NCBI RefSeq assembly: GCF_031877795.1
Contig: NC_133937.1
Span: 18,255,501 to 18,319,500 of the forward strand
Source: Strix aluco
Taxonomy: Eukaryota; Chordata; Aves; Strigiformes; Strigidae
DNA length: 64,000 nucleotides
Direction: 5' to 3'
Shown here in pieces: positions 14,401-27,600 of this stretch; the first letter of the stretch is position 1; the number at the start of each line of letters is the position of its first letter. The position numbers and the translations under genes were made by a program. The notes under the pieces were generated by a model. It saw nothing but the letters and a program-made list of their open reading frames with translations, was not told the DNA's origin and searched no databases.

Positions 14401-17180
14401 ATACCCAAGCAGGAAATTAAAAGTTGCAAAAAGTAAGAAAGCCATAACGGGTATGCAGGCAGTTTGTGTGTTTAAGAGGACTCCCCAGTCAACAGCACTT
14501 CCATCAGTCTCAGGAGGATTCTCTTTGAACTAATTAATGAAGAACTGGATGCTCACAAGGACGAACTGGAAACAATTGAAAAAGCTAGAAATCCTTTCTA
14601 TTACATAACTTGTCTGGCTGATTCCAAATCAAAACAAAGGCTGAGCTCCAAATTGGAGGAAAAGGCTAACAGAATATAGTTCCCCTTGTTTTCTCTTAGC
14701 ATTTAACACCGAAGAATTCGGTGTCTAACCTCATTTCTTGTTTGCATAGGCAACTACATCATAGGCCACTGCAAAATTGTAAACTGTGGAAATAAAAACA
14801 CACGGCTCAATTCAGAATGATCACATTTTAGAAGACTCACTACAACGGACAACCTCAGGATCCAGCAAGTTCTCAATACAAACTGTTTTTTCTGACTACA
14901 AAAACACTGTCAAAAAGAGGTGTTAAAAATAATTTAAACTGGTATGGGAGTTCTCAAATCAAAGGAGAACGCAGATGATGACAGATCTCTCATCAGACCA
15001 GACTTGCTGGCAACACACTGCATACAGTAAAGTAGCTGCAAGTGTTCCATGTTGGTAATATCATATGTGACTTTGTTGAGTGGATAAATAATTATTTAGG
15101 CAGCAAATCCATGTTCACATACTTCTCAAAATAACTCTGACCAGAGCCTGGGAATTGCCAGCAAAGGCCTTAAAGCAGGCACCAGTATCCTTTCAGAATG
15201 TCTCTCTTGTTAAAGTAAGACTTTTGTACAAAGGAATTAAGTCTCTCTACAGCTAAAACCTAAAAAATATGAACCAAGTACAAGTGATACAACCCTTTCT
15301 TATGCAGGTTTGCAGAACCCAGAACAGCAACATCTCAATATGGTGTAAATTATTACAATTATCACAACAATAATGTTAGCTATTGTGTTTCTCATGTCAA
15401 TAAAGAGACTGAGGATTGCAAATATGCACAATCTAGTGATTTTTCATTTTAATGCAACAGGTGGATGACAGCAGAGAGAGCAATCGCTGCTTGCTTTTAA
15501 TTCGGTCAAGAGAGCTAAAGGAACTAGGCCAAGACCCAGAAAAACACACAATCATACACTGACCCAGTGGAGAACAGCTGGCTAAAAGCATCTCGAAGTT
15601 GAACAAAAACGATCACCTTTTCAAACATCAGTCTGACTTGTAGATCTGTAGAAACCAGTTTCATACACCTCTGCCAAACTATAGATGTCTTTATTTCCAC
15701 AGCGGTATGTTTTCAAAACTTCGGCTCCTTTCCAGCAAGTTAACATATGCAAGAAGACTTCAAGCAAAACATGAAGTTTATATGCTTTGCCCTGTGCCCA
15801 ATGCTTATTTCTACATCTAAGGATTCATAGCTTTAAAAAACACGCCAACACTGTTCCCCTTCTTTACATCAGCAAAATGTTCCAAACTAAAATCACTGTG
15901 TCCTGGCAGCAGGATCCAAGAGAGCTATCCAACTTGGACATGTATTCAGCATTTCTCTCTCTCTCTCTTGTTTTGGGTTGGTTTTTTTTAAAGTTTCCAT
16001 CCTACCCTCAACTCTAATCCTGACTAGTCGGGAGACACAGGTGGTTACATACCTAGGACTAGGGACATTTCTCAAATTTATTAAAAACTTAGAACTTAAG
16101 CCACTCTGGAAAGCCTATGGTTAATGCAAAGTGTACTTTCTTAATCCAGTGACAAGTGAACATTTGTCCATAGCATAACACAGCCAGATTTCAGCACAAT
16201 TCAATATAAATTGCATTCTCTGGTCACATAAGGCTAACATTCAGAAGAGAATGAAGTTTTGCAGTTCCAGCTAGGGAGATATTAATGAGACAGGTGATGG
16301 TCACAAAGGTCAGCAATAACAGGAAAAGTACTAACACTGGATTGAAAGAAAATAAAGGAGATAAAAAACTAAGAGTAGAAAGAGCTTGTGTAATTTCTGC
16401 TAACTCTATATCTGGCTCTGCTTGGTGTAAACACCACCTGAATTCTAGGGTCACGATACATCAGGATAAAAGAGAAATTATGCTTCACTTTAAAAAAAAA
16501 ATCAAGCAAAGAGTTAGTAGCTATATAATTTTAAGTATTTTTAAATTGCTAATGTTATCTATTTTCTGCCTGCTATTAAAAGTAAATTACTATCAAAAGA
16601 AAGGAAATATAACTACTCCTGAAGCAGACACACTGAAGTCTGATGACTTGAGACAGTCTTAATGCCCTCTTGCCCTACTACTGCAAAAGAAAGTTTGCTA
16701 ATTTACTAGAAAAAAGTAAAATTTAAAGAGACAGATAAGGAAAACAGGCTGCTCTATACAATGATGGCTTACATGCCTCTACATGAGTAGTTTTGTAGCA
16801 GTTACAAAAACCTCTGTGAAACCTTAGTGTATTTCAATCAAAGCAAGTGGGAGCCTACGTATAGTTATTCCAAACCAAGTCTGTAGTTTGTGTATAGAAA
16901 ACTGTTTTCAGATTTTCAAGAGCAAGACCACAAAACCTACTCAGAAAAGCAGCACTACAATACTGCAGAGCGCATGTAGGTGAAAACTTACCCAAAAGAC
17001 AGCTTTGTCTTAAGATGCCCGGAAAATTTTCAGTTCCAATCTTTGGTCAAAAATTATTCTGACACTGATCCTACATGTGACTTCTCTGCAACTTTGACAT
17101 TCCTTCTCACCCACCAATCTCCCTAGCCCCACAACTTCCACGAGTCCAAAGAGCATCCCAGTGAAACTGGGTGACCTCAC

Positions 17181-17358
17181 CTTTCATTTTGACAGTGGGA
17201 GAATTGGGTCCAGCTGATTGCTTCCTCCATCCTCTCCAGTTCTGGCAAAGGCTCTCTGCCTCAGAGATGAAGGAACAAAGAGAGTCTTCTTCAAAGCGAT
17301 CAGAGTCTTCAAATGAAAACCTCTCCCCGTCCTCCCACTCTGCGAACATGAGTTCCAT
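17181..17358 (-). CDS. ZSWIM8: ZSWIM8, first coding exon
   Basis: Encodes 59 residues starting MELMFAEWEDGERF and running through SLCQNWRGWRKQSAGPNSPT, essentially identical to the human ZSWIM8 N-terminus as I recall it. The exon ends AAAATGAAAG|GTGAGG, a good donor, at phase 1; an Asp codon can complete at the junction as in the human sequence. ZSWIM8 is the substrate receptor of a Cullin-3 ubiquitin ligase that degrades Argonaute during target-directed microRNA decay. The ATG at 17358 has G at -3 and G at +4; an in-frame TTG nine bases upstream is not the start. No further ZSWIM8 exon is recognised downstream (1-17180). Confidence 0.95.
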
Positions 17359-17624
17359 CACATCCAACAGGCGACGTGGGGGGAAAAGAAGACAGAAACA
17401 GCACTGCTCACTTTTAACAGGTGGATGGACTTAAGGGCTCCTGCAATGCTTAAAATCTCAATTTTGGTTCGATCCCCATACTACAGTACCAGGAAAATCA
17501 GAGCCAGCACTATCTGAGGTGGAAGAAGCAGGTATTCAACTAGGGGAAGCTCGTAAAAATCCCAGAAAAAAACCCAAGTTCTTTAAAAAGTTAAAAAAAT
17601 GCTTATGTCCACAAAATGTACTTG
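17359..17624 (-). other. Probable ZSWIM8 5' leader
   Basis: Lies between the ZSWIM8 start codon and its CpG island. No acceptor AG lies between the pyrimidine tract (about 17375-17400) and the ATG, so an unspliced leader is the simplest reading. A two-codon ATG-TGA upstream frame overlaps the main start (17358-17363). Confidence 0.45.
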
Positions 17625-18690
17625 AGGCGGAGGGGGGTTGCTCAGTCTACGAGAGCTGCCTCCGGGCGGGACAGGTGCCTGCCGGGCACACGGAGGGTCT
17701 GAAGGCTTCCGACGCCAGCGGCCCCGGCGCTGGAGGGCGAGGGAAGGGGCCGGTTTCCTCCTCCGGGGCTCCCGCTGAGGGAAAGCAGGTATCTGTGCGC
17801 AGGGCCAGGTCTCCCTGAGGTTGTGCTTTTCTCACTCTCGGTGCAGGAACCGGAGGGAGGGCGAGGGCGGGAAGGGGCAGCGGAGGGGGAGGGGTGGGGG
17901 GGCGACAACTTCCCTCCCGCTCGCGGAGGCTTAAAAACGGCCCGGCGGGGCCGAGGCGCCCGCGACGGGGGCGGCGCGACCTCCCGGCGGCTCGTCACCG
18001 GCGCCAGCGGGCGGCGGGCAGCGGCTCCGGCCTCATGGGGGCGCGGGCGGCGGCAGGCGGGGAGAGCCCGGCTCTGGTCGCCGGCGGGTAGGGGCGGGGG
18101 ACAGCCTGTCGTCGCCGCCGCCGCTCCCGTCGCGGTTGGACCCCGCGGCTCTAGGTGCCCATGGCCAGCGGGGCCCCGCGCGCGGACGCCCCCCCGTGCC
18201 CGGCCCGATGGCGGTTCGCTGTCCTGATGCGACGGCGGCGGCAGCGGCGGCGGCGGGTCCCTGCCCGGCGCGGGCACCAAGATGGCTCCGCGCTTCCCAG
18301 CTTCACCTGCGACACCCCCCCCGCCAGCTGAGCCCTACTTCCGCCGAGGCGCTTCCGGCTTCCGCCGCCGGGGCTCGCCGGGCGCGCGGGGCATGTCGGG
18401 ACAGCTGAGTGCTGCGGGGTGAGGGACCGCGGGCCTCCCGCACGGGCCGCACCTCCCGGAGGGGTGAGCCGAGCCCCGGCCCGGCCCTTCGGGGTCAGCG
18501 AGGAAGGGAAGAGCTGAGAGAACTGTCTGTGGAAGACGGGGTGCCCGGTAGCCGGGTTCGGCTCGCTGTGAAGGCGGGCGTCCCAAAGGAAGGGCCGCAG
18601 TGCTTGGCCGGGGCCTGGTGGTCGCTTCCTAACAAACGGGTGCACCCGGGGACAGGCCGGAGCAGCGGCTCGCAGGGCGGTTTGCCTTTG
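17625..18690 (-). promoter_or_regulatory. CpG island, ZSWIM8 promoter
   Basis: About 1 kb of very high G+C and CpG with GC boxes, ETS-type cores (TTCCGC/TTCCGG near 18340-18365) and a plus-strand YY1-type motif (ccaagatggc, 18277-18286). It is the only island upstream of ZSWIM8 exon 1. Long open frames here on both strands (up to 270 codons) are a result of composition. The island may be bidirectional, as no plus-strand gene is needed to explain it. Confidence 0.75.
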
Positions 18691-21600
18691 AAGGGCTGTA
18701 ATAAAACGAAAGCTTGCCTGTTGTGCTTGCACATACTGCCAAAGGCAATGGGACAGCACGAGTTCTGCTAAAGTGTGGAGGTTTACCCCCAGAACATACT
18801 GCAGATAAGTTGCATGAGGTAGAAATAACTCAGCTGTGATCATCTGATTGGAGATGAAAGAAATACTAAACTTCACAGTAATGTTTTCTATTAAAAAAAC
18901 CCAAGCACTAGTCTGGAAAGAAGACCAAGGAAAGAACACAAAGGAAATAAAACATGAGGGCAATATGGGTCTTAGAATAATAAGCCCTGTTCAAAAATAC
19001 CAGTCAAACCACAACGATCTCTTTACTTAGGCCAAAAAAGCCCCTTGCTCTCTAACACAGGCCGGAGGGAAGGAGGCAGGTGTCTGGGGAGTTGCAGGAG
19101 TCAACAACTCCAAAATTAAAACACAAACAGTAACTCACATGCCAGTTACGTAAGGAGATGCATAGGTTAGGTAAGGTTGTAATATCGTACCCTCCTCTGA
19201 AGGGTGGGGCGGGGGCTTGTTCTTAGGTATGTAATGCTTAACCAGTTTAAGATCTTGCACACAAAGATGCATTACTAAAACATCCATCAACTGTAAGAAG
19301 TATGTTTTTTTGTGTAAATGTCAGATCCTTCAGTGCCTCCTAGTGTACTTAACTTCTGGGAAGGGCCAGAACCCTGAGCAAAGGAAAGCAGTAGCTTTCC
19401 TACCAGTAGAGAAAAAATGGGAGTCCACAGCCTCCTAGTCCTGAAATCTTTCTCCCAAACTTCATCTAACAATGTGTTGCTTGTCCAAAGCCACTGTTCT
19501 AAAAGTACTTACACAATTCCTTTCAGGGATCCTATTGAGGAGCTATCTGAGGTAACAGATACACAAGAAAATTATTTGCTTCATGTCCTTTTACATAAAT
19601 AAATAATTTTTAGGTGAATAAACTCACAACATTAGTAGACTTGCTGTGCTTTTTTTCTCAGAAATTTTTGCCATCAGGCTATCCGTATACATTTTCATTT
19701 CATAGGAAGAGCTCATTTATACTCATGCACACATACATATGGCAAGGCTTAACATCTGATGGGTGAGACTATCTTTAATAATCTGTTACACAAAAATATG
19801 TGTATCAAAGCCTATTAAATCAATTCAGGATATCTGAAATTCAGACTCTTTCTTGGTGAAAATAATTGCCTAGAACCTGTTTTTCAGCTATTGAGGAATA
19901 CTATTAATTAACAATAGTTGTTGTAATTGCTGTATGAGCTGATGACACACAGTCGGGCAATTAGGTAATTACTGTGCTCAGTCCCTTTCTACAGTGTGGA
20001 GGGGCAGGCAGAGTGTGATACTTAGCAGGGCCTGGAGACTTAGAGCATTGACTAGAGTAAAATGCTTTGCTCTTAGTTCTGCAAAGTCAAAATGTTTGGA
20101 CCTTGGTTCCACAAAGATAACAGTGATAGGATACTTGATATCCTCAAAACCACCACAGCCGTATGTCAGTGCTGAGCTGGTGCAAAGTGACTCTCCTGAT
20201 AGAAAGTTCTCCACAGATGTCTGAAGGAGGATCTTCAGTGTAACTCTGGCTGGTACCACACCATTCTCCACACTTGGTACTTCACTGTCTAGCTCATGGG
20301 TTCTTCTTTTCCTTTTTTCTGTTGTCAGTGGTCTGAGGTTCAGGAATATCACTTCTGTTTTCTTCAGGTAGATTTAGTCCAAGTACCCTCTCACCTATGA
20401 ATTTACCAGAATTGGAGTTTTGTTAACCTTTTATGAAATTACTTGGATTAAAACTATCTCAAAATGTAATGTAGTACCTAACAAACAAAAATTTTGACCT
20501 GATCAACCCAAAGTGGCCCAAAGTCATAGCCAAGGTCAAAACAAGTCAGTCACAGTGCAACGTGAAAACTTGATGATTGTCTTCATCCTTCTGACAAAGC
20601 ATAGTTTTCCTCCGGCATAGCCCACTGCAGTCTTACCAGGCAGAGGTACGGGAGCTGTTTGGTTTTGGGAGGTGAAAATTTCCATGCATGCACTGGTATG
20701 AGAATTTGAGGAATGATGCAGTTACCTGAGCACCTGCTCAGGTGCTCTTGTGGACACCTCAGTGACCTGAGCCAACGCAGAGTACAGGTTCTAACCTGGG
20801 CTCACAAGACGACTGTCACTAATGAATGCTCCTTGTCAGCAGGGCTTCTGTTCCATGGTTTGAGGAGCATAATCACCTCTTGAACTAAGATGCAGAAATA
20901 ATTCTCCAATTCAGCAGGGCAGTGCTTGGGGCTCACCAAGTTCAAGGACAGTTTGCATCCTCCAGTGGAAGGAAAGAAGGTAAGAACAAGAACACCATGA
21001 GAGAAGAGACTATGAGGGAGCAGGATGATGCTCCCAAGGTCAAGCATCTGAATCAAATGCTCCAAGAAGATGTCCAGTCTCTAGAAGCTGTGGAGGGTGG
21101 GATGAGGGGACACCACTCCAGGTAAGAAAGCCTTGCTTAGTGCATCCCTTCATTAATTTGAGATGGTTCTGTTTTGTCTTGATTTGTTTCTGGGTGCTTT
21201 GCCAAGTGCTGGGCTTTTCGCCAAGAAGCAGTTCTCAGGCTCTCTGATCTCACTATTTCTGTCTGAGTGCGCACTTCTACTGCATGCCACGCTCCCAGGC
21301 TGGTATCACAGCCACAACCCCCCAGCCTGTCCATCTTGCAGGGCATGCCCGCCACGCTGTCTCCCCAGCTTTGGTCTGGGGAGGTGCAGCACTACCCTAC
21401 TCCAGGTGTTTTGTCCATTCTTACACCTTCTCCTGAACTCCCTGTGTCTGATGCAGCTGGCAACAACTTTGAAGCAAATGAACAGACCCATGCACAGAAA
21501 AGACAATGAAGATGCATTTCTACAGCGTGCACAAAATTTCATATAACAAAGTGAGGCCTGTTTGCCATGGGGTTGCTGCCTGTTCCTCAGTGCTGAATAT

Positions 21601-24600
21601 TGAAAGAAAACAAAGAGGTGAAAATGGCTTTTTGTGTTTTTCACCATGTTAATGGTTGGTTAATGCCAGGCTGCAAATGACATCCTGATGCTGGCTTGAT
21701 GCTTTTCCCAAGACTTTTTCCCAGGTGGTGGCTAAGGTTGGTAACAGGTTGTTCTTCAAAGCAATCTACCACACATGTCCCCAGAATGCTTCAAGGTCAA
21801 GCAGGCTAGGGGAGGCAAGACACTGTGCGAGCCAGGTACAAGACAACATGCCGTAGCACATCGTGGCAAAGTTCTGTCTTGTGTTCTAGCTAATCCAGCA
21901 GAAAAGTTGTCCTGTGTTGATGTCCGACTGAATCAAAGTTGTGCTGCCAAATGACCTGTTAGTGCACAGCACCAGCAGTAATTTGAGAGACACACCTGCC
22001 TGATAATGGGAATTCTGGCAGGTTACATCAACAGCAGTCTGGGTCAAGGGCATTGCAGAGAATCTCTGCCACATGAGAAAGCAGAGATGCAAGAAGGTAT
22101 CACAATACTTTGTGGAGTGTTGCATGAAAAGAGGGTTTCACCTGCAGGAAAATTGTTTCTCTGGTGAGGAAAAAATTATTCAGAAGATTATAGGAGTCTA
22201 AAAATAAAAAAAAATACAGCTGAAATTTTGAAGTGTATTTTGATGGTGGAAAAGGAGATGAAAGAAGAGCAAAATAAGAAACTAAACACATTGTGTCCAA
22301 GGAATGAAGAGATAGCTACAGGTAAGATTCAGCACCCTGACCTAGACATTGCGGTACTTGAAACGGCATAAATGGGCAGGGATGGCATAAGCCTGGTGCT
22401 ACTCACCAATATCTTTTGTCAACCTTATGTGCAACACAGCACTGTTAGCTTTTACCAGAATCCAGTAGAGAATACACATTACATCAAGAAAGGGAAGAGG
22501 AGAGGAGGAATAGTAGAGAGATTCACTAATGTGAAATGCTTCAGTTATAAGGGTGCTTCAGCACATTATGTTTAACTGCATTAAATTGAAGCGGTCCCCA
22601 TTACCATTCATTCTTCTTCCAGTTTTGGGATACCACAGGTTGACTAAATTTCCAAAGAAATCTTGCTTTCACTTCTCAAACACCACAGGCTGAAAGCATG
22701 GAAGAGGTGATGAAAGTAATGATGCAAGCACAGCAGGGTGAACATTTGCACTTCTATCTTAAAATGCATTTCAAGAGACTGAAAAAATGTGTCTTCTGGC
22801 TTGTGCAGACCAGACTTGGCTGTGTTGTTCCCCTGGCCAACATGAGGGAATGCAGGTGTGATCACTCACTTCTCCTTGTCCTCAGGGCTATGGCTTGGAA
22901 AGGCACAGGAATTCATAGAGACACATCCATTTTTTTTCCAGCCAATTTACTGCATGAGATAGGCATGTATTTTCCCTTGTGGATCTCCCAGCAGACAAAA
23001 ACTATAGTCACTGATGAGGAGACCATGAAAAACAGTATCTGACAATTTCAGAAGTCCTCTGCTAGGAAGAAAGAAATTAAATGAGAAATCCTGCAGAGAT
23101 GACAAGGTTGCCACTAAGATGGTTTCTCCCATACAGAGATGTACTTTTTTTTTTCCTTTTCCTTTCTCTCTTATTTCAGAGGAAGGAAATTGCTGTTCAA
23201 AATTCCTGTGCCACTGTTATACACAATTTTCAGAATGCAGTGTTTCATATGAGAGAGACGCATATGAGTGCTCACACATACCCTGAAGCAGAATTGCAAC
23301 ATTAATATTTGTTTCCTGTCTTAACCTCTCACTGGGGACTAAAAATCAAAGAGAGTCTGCATTGCACCCCAGAAGTGTCTGCTTTTCACTGGTGAGTCAT
23401 GTGGTACTCTACAAGTCATATCCAGCATGGTTTTATTTCTGATCGTATGGAAAGTAAAACACATCCTTGCTATGGCTTGAATCTAACACAGACTCAATAA
23501 CAAAATAAAGCACTCTAGAGATTTTATCACTGCTGATGCAGTGGGACCCAGCTGTTCAGCTACATTCTGACTCGGCAAAGATTTCATTGTCTTTTCGCAT
23601 GCGGTAATGCACTCGGAAATGACAATCAAAGGCAAATTTTTAAAGCACACATATGGCTTTATGTCTAAGTAATACATTGGATGTGCAGAAGAATAGTTTC
23701 TTGTGCTCTGGCACTATGACACTGTGGAAAATTACAGATAATTCTTGTATCTTAAGTTCCTGTTCCTCCTAGAAGATCACTGTTTCATGATATACTGATC
23801 ACTGTTAATAACAGATATTAAACATCTCTAGAGACATTACAACCGACTACCATTGTTACTTATTTCAAAACACTGGGCCCGTAGGACAGATGGAGCAAAT
23901 ACTGCTTCAGCACAAAAGAAGGGACAGCACACAGCTCGTTTCCCCTTGCTCTGCTTCTAACTAGACAAGTGGCTATGCAAGACGCATGGAGCCTTCCCAG
24001 ACACTGCATACTGGGAAGCTGAAAGCAAAGCTGCTCTGAGGAATCACAAGCTCTGGAAAACAAATTTCCCCCATTTGGATTGAGCAGTTTCCAATCTTTG
24101 ACTAATCCTTTTCACAGGAGACTGAACTGATGGTGTCCAAGGTTCTTTCTTTGGAATCTTACAGAATATGAACATATGCCTGATATTAAAGCCTTATTCA
24201 AAAGTGAATTCACTGTTTGTGAGATAAGTGATTGGTACATACATACATGCATGGAAAATGGAGTCAGTAGCGGACCACTTTTCAACAGCTGTTAAAATTA
24301 TTGTTGTAAAACAGGAGACAACAATTATGGCAAAGACCTCATGTATGAACTACTACTCTTCAGAAAGCATAAGATGCCATTTATAGAAAATAACGCCTGC
24401 AAAGATTGCTGAGCATGTTTTGTCTGGTGTCTTGTATTTCACAGGCTACAAGTCTATTTTCCTCTTTCTTTCACAGCAACCTGCAGGAGCATTTGTTTTC
24501 TTTTTCACACTTCGTTCTTTCTCCGTCCATTACCAAAGTTGACAGTCTGACAGGCTCTAATATGCACTGTAAGTTCACAGATAAATTAAAGGAGTAACAT

Positions 24601-27600
24601 CAAGCTAAAAGAAACTGCAAAGGGGTGTCCTCAATTTCTCAGAGGGGAAAGAAAACAACTGTTACATTTTTTCAGTTGATACCATATTTGGACATTTCCT
24701 CAGCTAAGGTGAAAAGTTTGCAAAAGCAGTAATCTCTCTCTTCTTTGTCCAGAGAACAGGTCGGATACCCCATTTATGGAAACTCAGCAACTGATAACTC
24801 AGTTTGTCTAGAGAGTGTATTATACCCTAACTAGCAATGTTATAATCCTTGAAAGCTTCCTAAATACTCTGAGAAGCCTCTTCTGATGCAGGCATTAAGC
24901 AAAACATAGGTTCCTCGCATTATTTTCAGTTTTCCAGAATTAAGCAAGGAAAGTTTCTAAATGTGACATTCCTTCTCTATCAATCTACAGTTTTAGAAAT
25001 CAAAAATTGTAAACACAGAAAAAAAAAGATGCACATGCTGCTGTAGCTGGCTCTCTACACACCTTTGCTGTAGAAGTCAGGTTTCTATATTTGCTGTAGA
25101 GTGTACAGTCAGTTGGTATGTAAAGGATCACTGTTAGGGTGACATAGGAAGTCCATTAATTCGTGTCAAGACCAACGTACACTATTCTGCAATATATGTA
25201 AGCAGACCTTGCCTAACTGAAGGAATCCAGCAAACTCAGAGGTACCTTGCTCTGCTGTATTTACATGCTTCTCACCTCTTCAGGAGCAGAAGCTTTCTAC
25301 ATACTAAGAAACCTGCTCCTTCAGATGTAACTGGCCATAGCAAAATTTGCACTATAGCTTCCTTTCAGCACTTAAATCTTTCAAAATATAAAGATTAGGC
25401 ACCTTAGCATTTAAATATAGGAATAACAGATTGCTAAGAAAAGGTGATTCTGAAGTGCGAGAACAACACTGTACAATATTAGATGGACAGTAAAATAGTC
25501 TATGTATTCTGCAGAGCATTTCCTCAGAAAAAATAATGAAACCTTGGAACTTAGGGATGTGAGGTTTTTTATTTTAAAAAATTAATTAATGCTATCTCCC
25601 ATCAGAATTCAATGAGAGGTTCAATCGTCAACTGGATTGTCAATTCAGCATAAGGTTCTCTCTTACAAAAAGCACTGTTGCTACAACCACACAGCAACGC
25701 TCCATTTAAGGAAACATACCTTGACAAGTTTTGTGCTCATGAGCATGGGTAAGGGTCAGTGCTTTCCAAGTTATATATGTTTAACTGGCCTCTTGTGTAA
25801 GAAAGAGGACACACTAACAGAAATACTATGCATGTCGCAATGACTGGAAACTACCATAGCTGCTAGATACAGAGATAATACCTCTCAGACACTTTTCTGT
25901 TTCTGTAAGAAGCAAGGGAGAAAAGATTTCTTTTTCCCTAGACCTACTTACTTGAGCAAGTAGGACCTATTGCAGGGTGCTCTGTAAAACAAATGAGTTG
26001 ATCCTTAAAATTACCTGAATGCTTATAGGTAAATAGTGTTCATCTCATTCTGTTTTACCTGCAGATCTCATATCCCTGATGTATTCAGGAGGCAAGCTCT
26101 TTGAACATGATCCTCCTCCTTTAGGAGATTTAGGGATTCCCAGATTATACCAGCTGATTCTATTTTCAGCTCTCAGGGTAGCTGACCAGCCCTTAGCAGG
26201 TACTGACAGCTGGTTGTTTTGTGAGATGACTCAAAGGCTAGTAGCTTTTTTAGGCAGATCTTCATTTTCAGCCATGTGCCTGCAAAATGCTGTGACAAAG
26301 TCCTGTAAAACTTACTATCCCAAATTTTAATGCATTTCCCAAAGTAATTTCCTGTGTCTTCCTGGGGGAAGAAAAGTAGATTTGTGTAATTCTCTCATCA
26401 CATTTAGTGTTGAATCTAGCAACCTATATTTATTCAGGATGGTTAAATAATAGTAGTAGGAATTTACTGAGTAGTGGCATGCTCTTTACTTATTTCTTCA
26501 GGCATCTTGTGTGTGGATGCTCCTGCCTCAGCTGAACAGAAGCATCTGATTCAAACAACAACAAAGTGTGTCAACAACAAAGTTGCATCAGTTTAAGCAA
26601 ATTGTTAAACCTGTGTAACTGTGAGGACAAGACTTGTAGGACAATAAAGATTTTCCAAGTCTTAATCAACCCAGATGTGGTTTAAGTATTTGGGGAGTTA
26701 AAGGGTTTCTCTTGACACCTCAGTATAGTTGTACTGAATCACAGAATCTCCTTCTTAGTCTTGCTAGAGATAATGAAATGGTAAACCTGAAGCAAGGAGC
26801 TTTCCTCTTGTGTGTTTGGTTACCGGTTCTAAAAAAAACAGAGTGTTCTGTAGCTTGAATAGTACATTTGTCCCCTCTTAAACAGGTCTCCATCCCACAA
26901 TCGGAGGTGTAATCCTACTTTATCTCCAGCAAGCCTGTACATGCAAGTGGGGAGGGGGAAAAGAGAAAGGAAGGAACTACCCTTTAGAAGTACATTTTCT
27001 TCTTTGCATACAGCTCAGTTTTACGCAGAGCACATTAGTTAAACTGCAAAGAAGAGTTTTTTGTTGTTGTTGTTTGAAGGGGTTTTGTTCTGCTTTTGAG
27101 AAGAAAGTAACAGAGAAGTATAAACTTTTGAAGTGGTTTCAGCTGAGTCGTCCAGTTACCTTGCCACAGTAAATCTCTCCCACGCTCCCTATCTTCACAG
27201 CGAGGAGGGCCCACTGTCCAGGCTAGCACATCAGGCAAACATGACAGCAAGCCACTGCATGACCTCTTCTCATGGAACCCTTTGACAGGTACTGGCCTCT
27301 GGCTCCTGAGCCCCAGGGCTGACATAGGCTGGGAATCTCAACATGCTCATCAAACACTTTCCAGCAGCATTAATTTGCTGCAATTTTAATTGCTGACCAT
27401 TTGTTTCTTCTGTTGGGTAGCAACTGAACATGAGTGTAGCATTGAGTTACACCTGTTTCCAGCTCATCCCTTTGAGCCACAGCTGCCCTAAAGTCTGTAT
27501 GAAGGCCAGCACAAACAGGAGAAGTGAGGCCTTTTGCTTAGCTGATATCAGAGCAACACAGCTTCACAGCTTCTTTTTGGTAAAGCTGATCCAAAGCAGT

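Larger units (their letters stand above)
1..17180 (-). other. Putative ZSWIM8 intron 1 (partial)
   Basis: AT-rich DNA with no recognisable exon on either strand. I looked for the next conserved ZSWIM8 segment (the region before the SWIM zinc finger) and did not see it. It holds a CR1 tail (9581-9688), a TA/CA microsatellite (2146-2176), poly-A runs (6735-6748, 11106-11118, 13063-13078) and scattered short open frames without similarity to known proteins. Calling it intron rests on the orientation of the ZSWIM8 exon. Confidence 0.55.

Noticed and set aside
17359-17367. ZSWIM8 start three codons upstream at a TTG
   Set aside because: TTG is not a normal vertebrate start; the next in-frame ATG at 17358 matches the human N-terminus and has a strong context.
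17642-18280. 212-codon minus-strand frame in the ZSWIM8 island
   Set aside because: Composition is Pro/Ala/Arg/Gly from CpG-rich DNA, and long frames also exist on the opposite strand at the same place. No family resemblance.
18151-18963. 270-codon minus-strand frame, the longest in the window
   Set aside because: Half lies in the CpG island, where stops are rare, and the rest is not recognisable as protein. It does not join in phase to ZSWIM8 exon 1.
21163-21546. 127-codon plus-strand frame in a GC-richer patch
   Set aside because: A similar-length frame runs on the opposite strand (21306-21647), and the residue pattern is not like a known protein.
26733-26750. gaatcacagaatct as a reversed CR1 tail
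   Set aside because: The adjoining bases do not continue into the CR1 3' UTR consensus.
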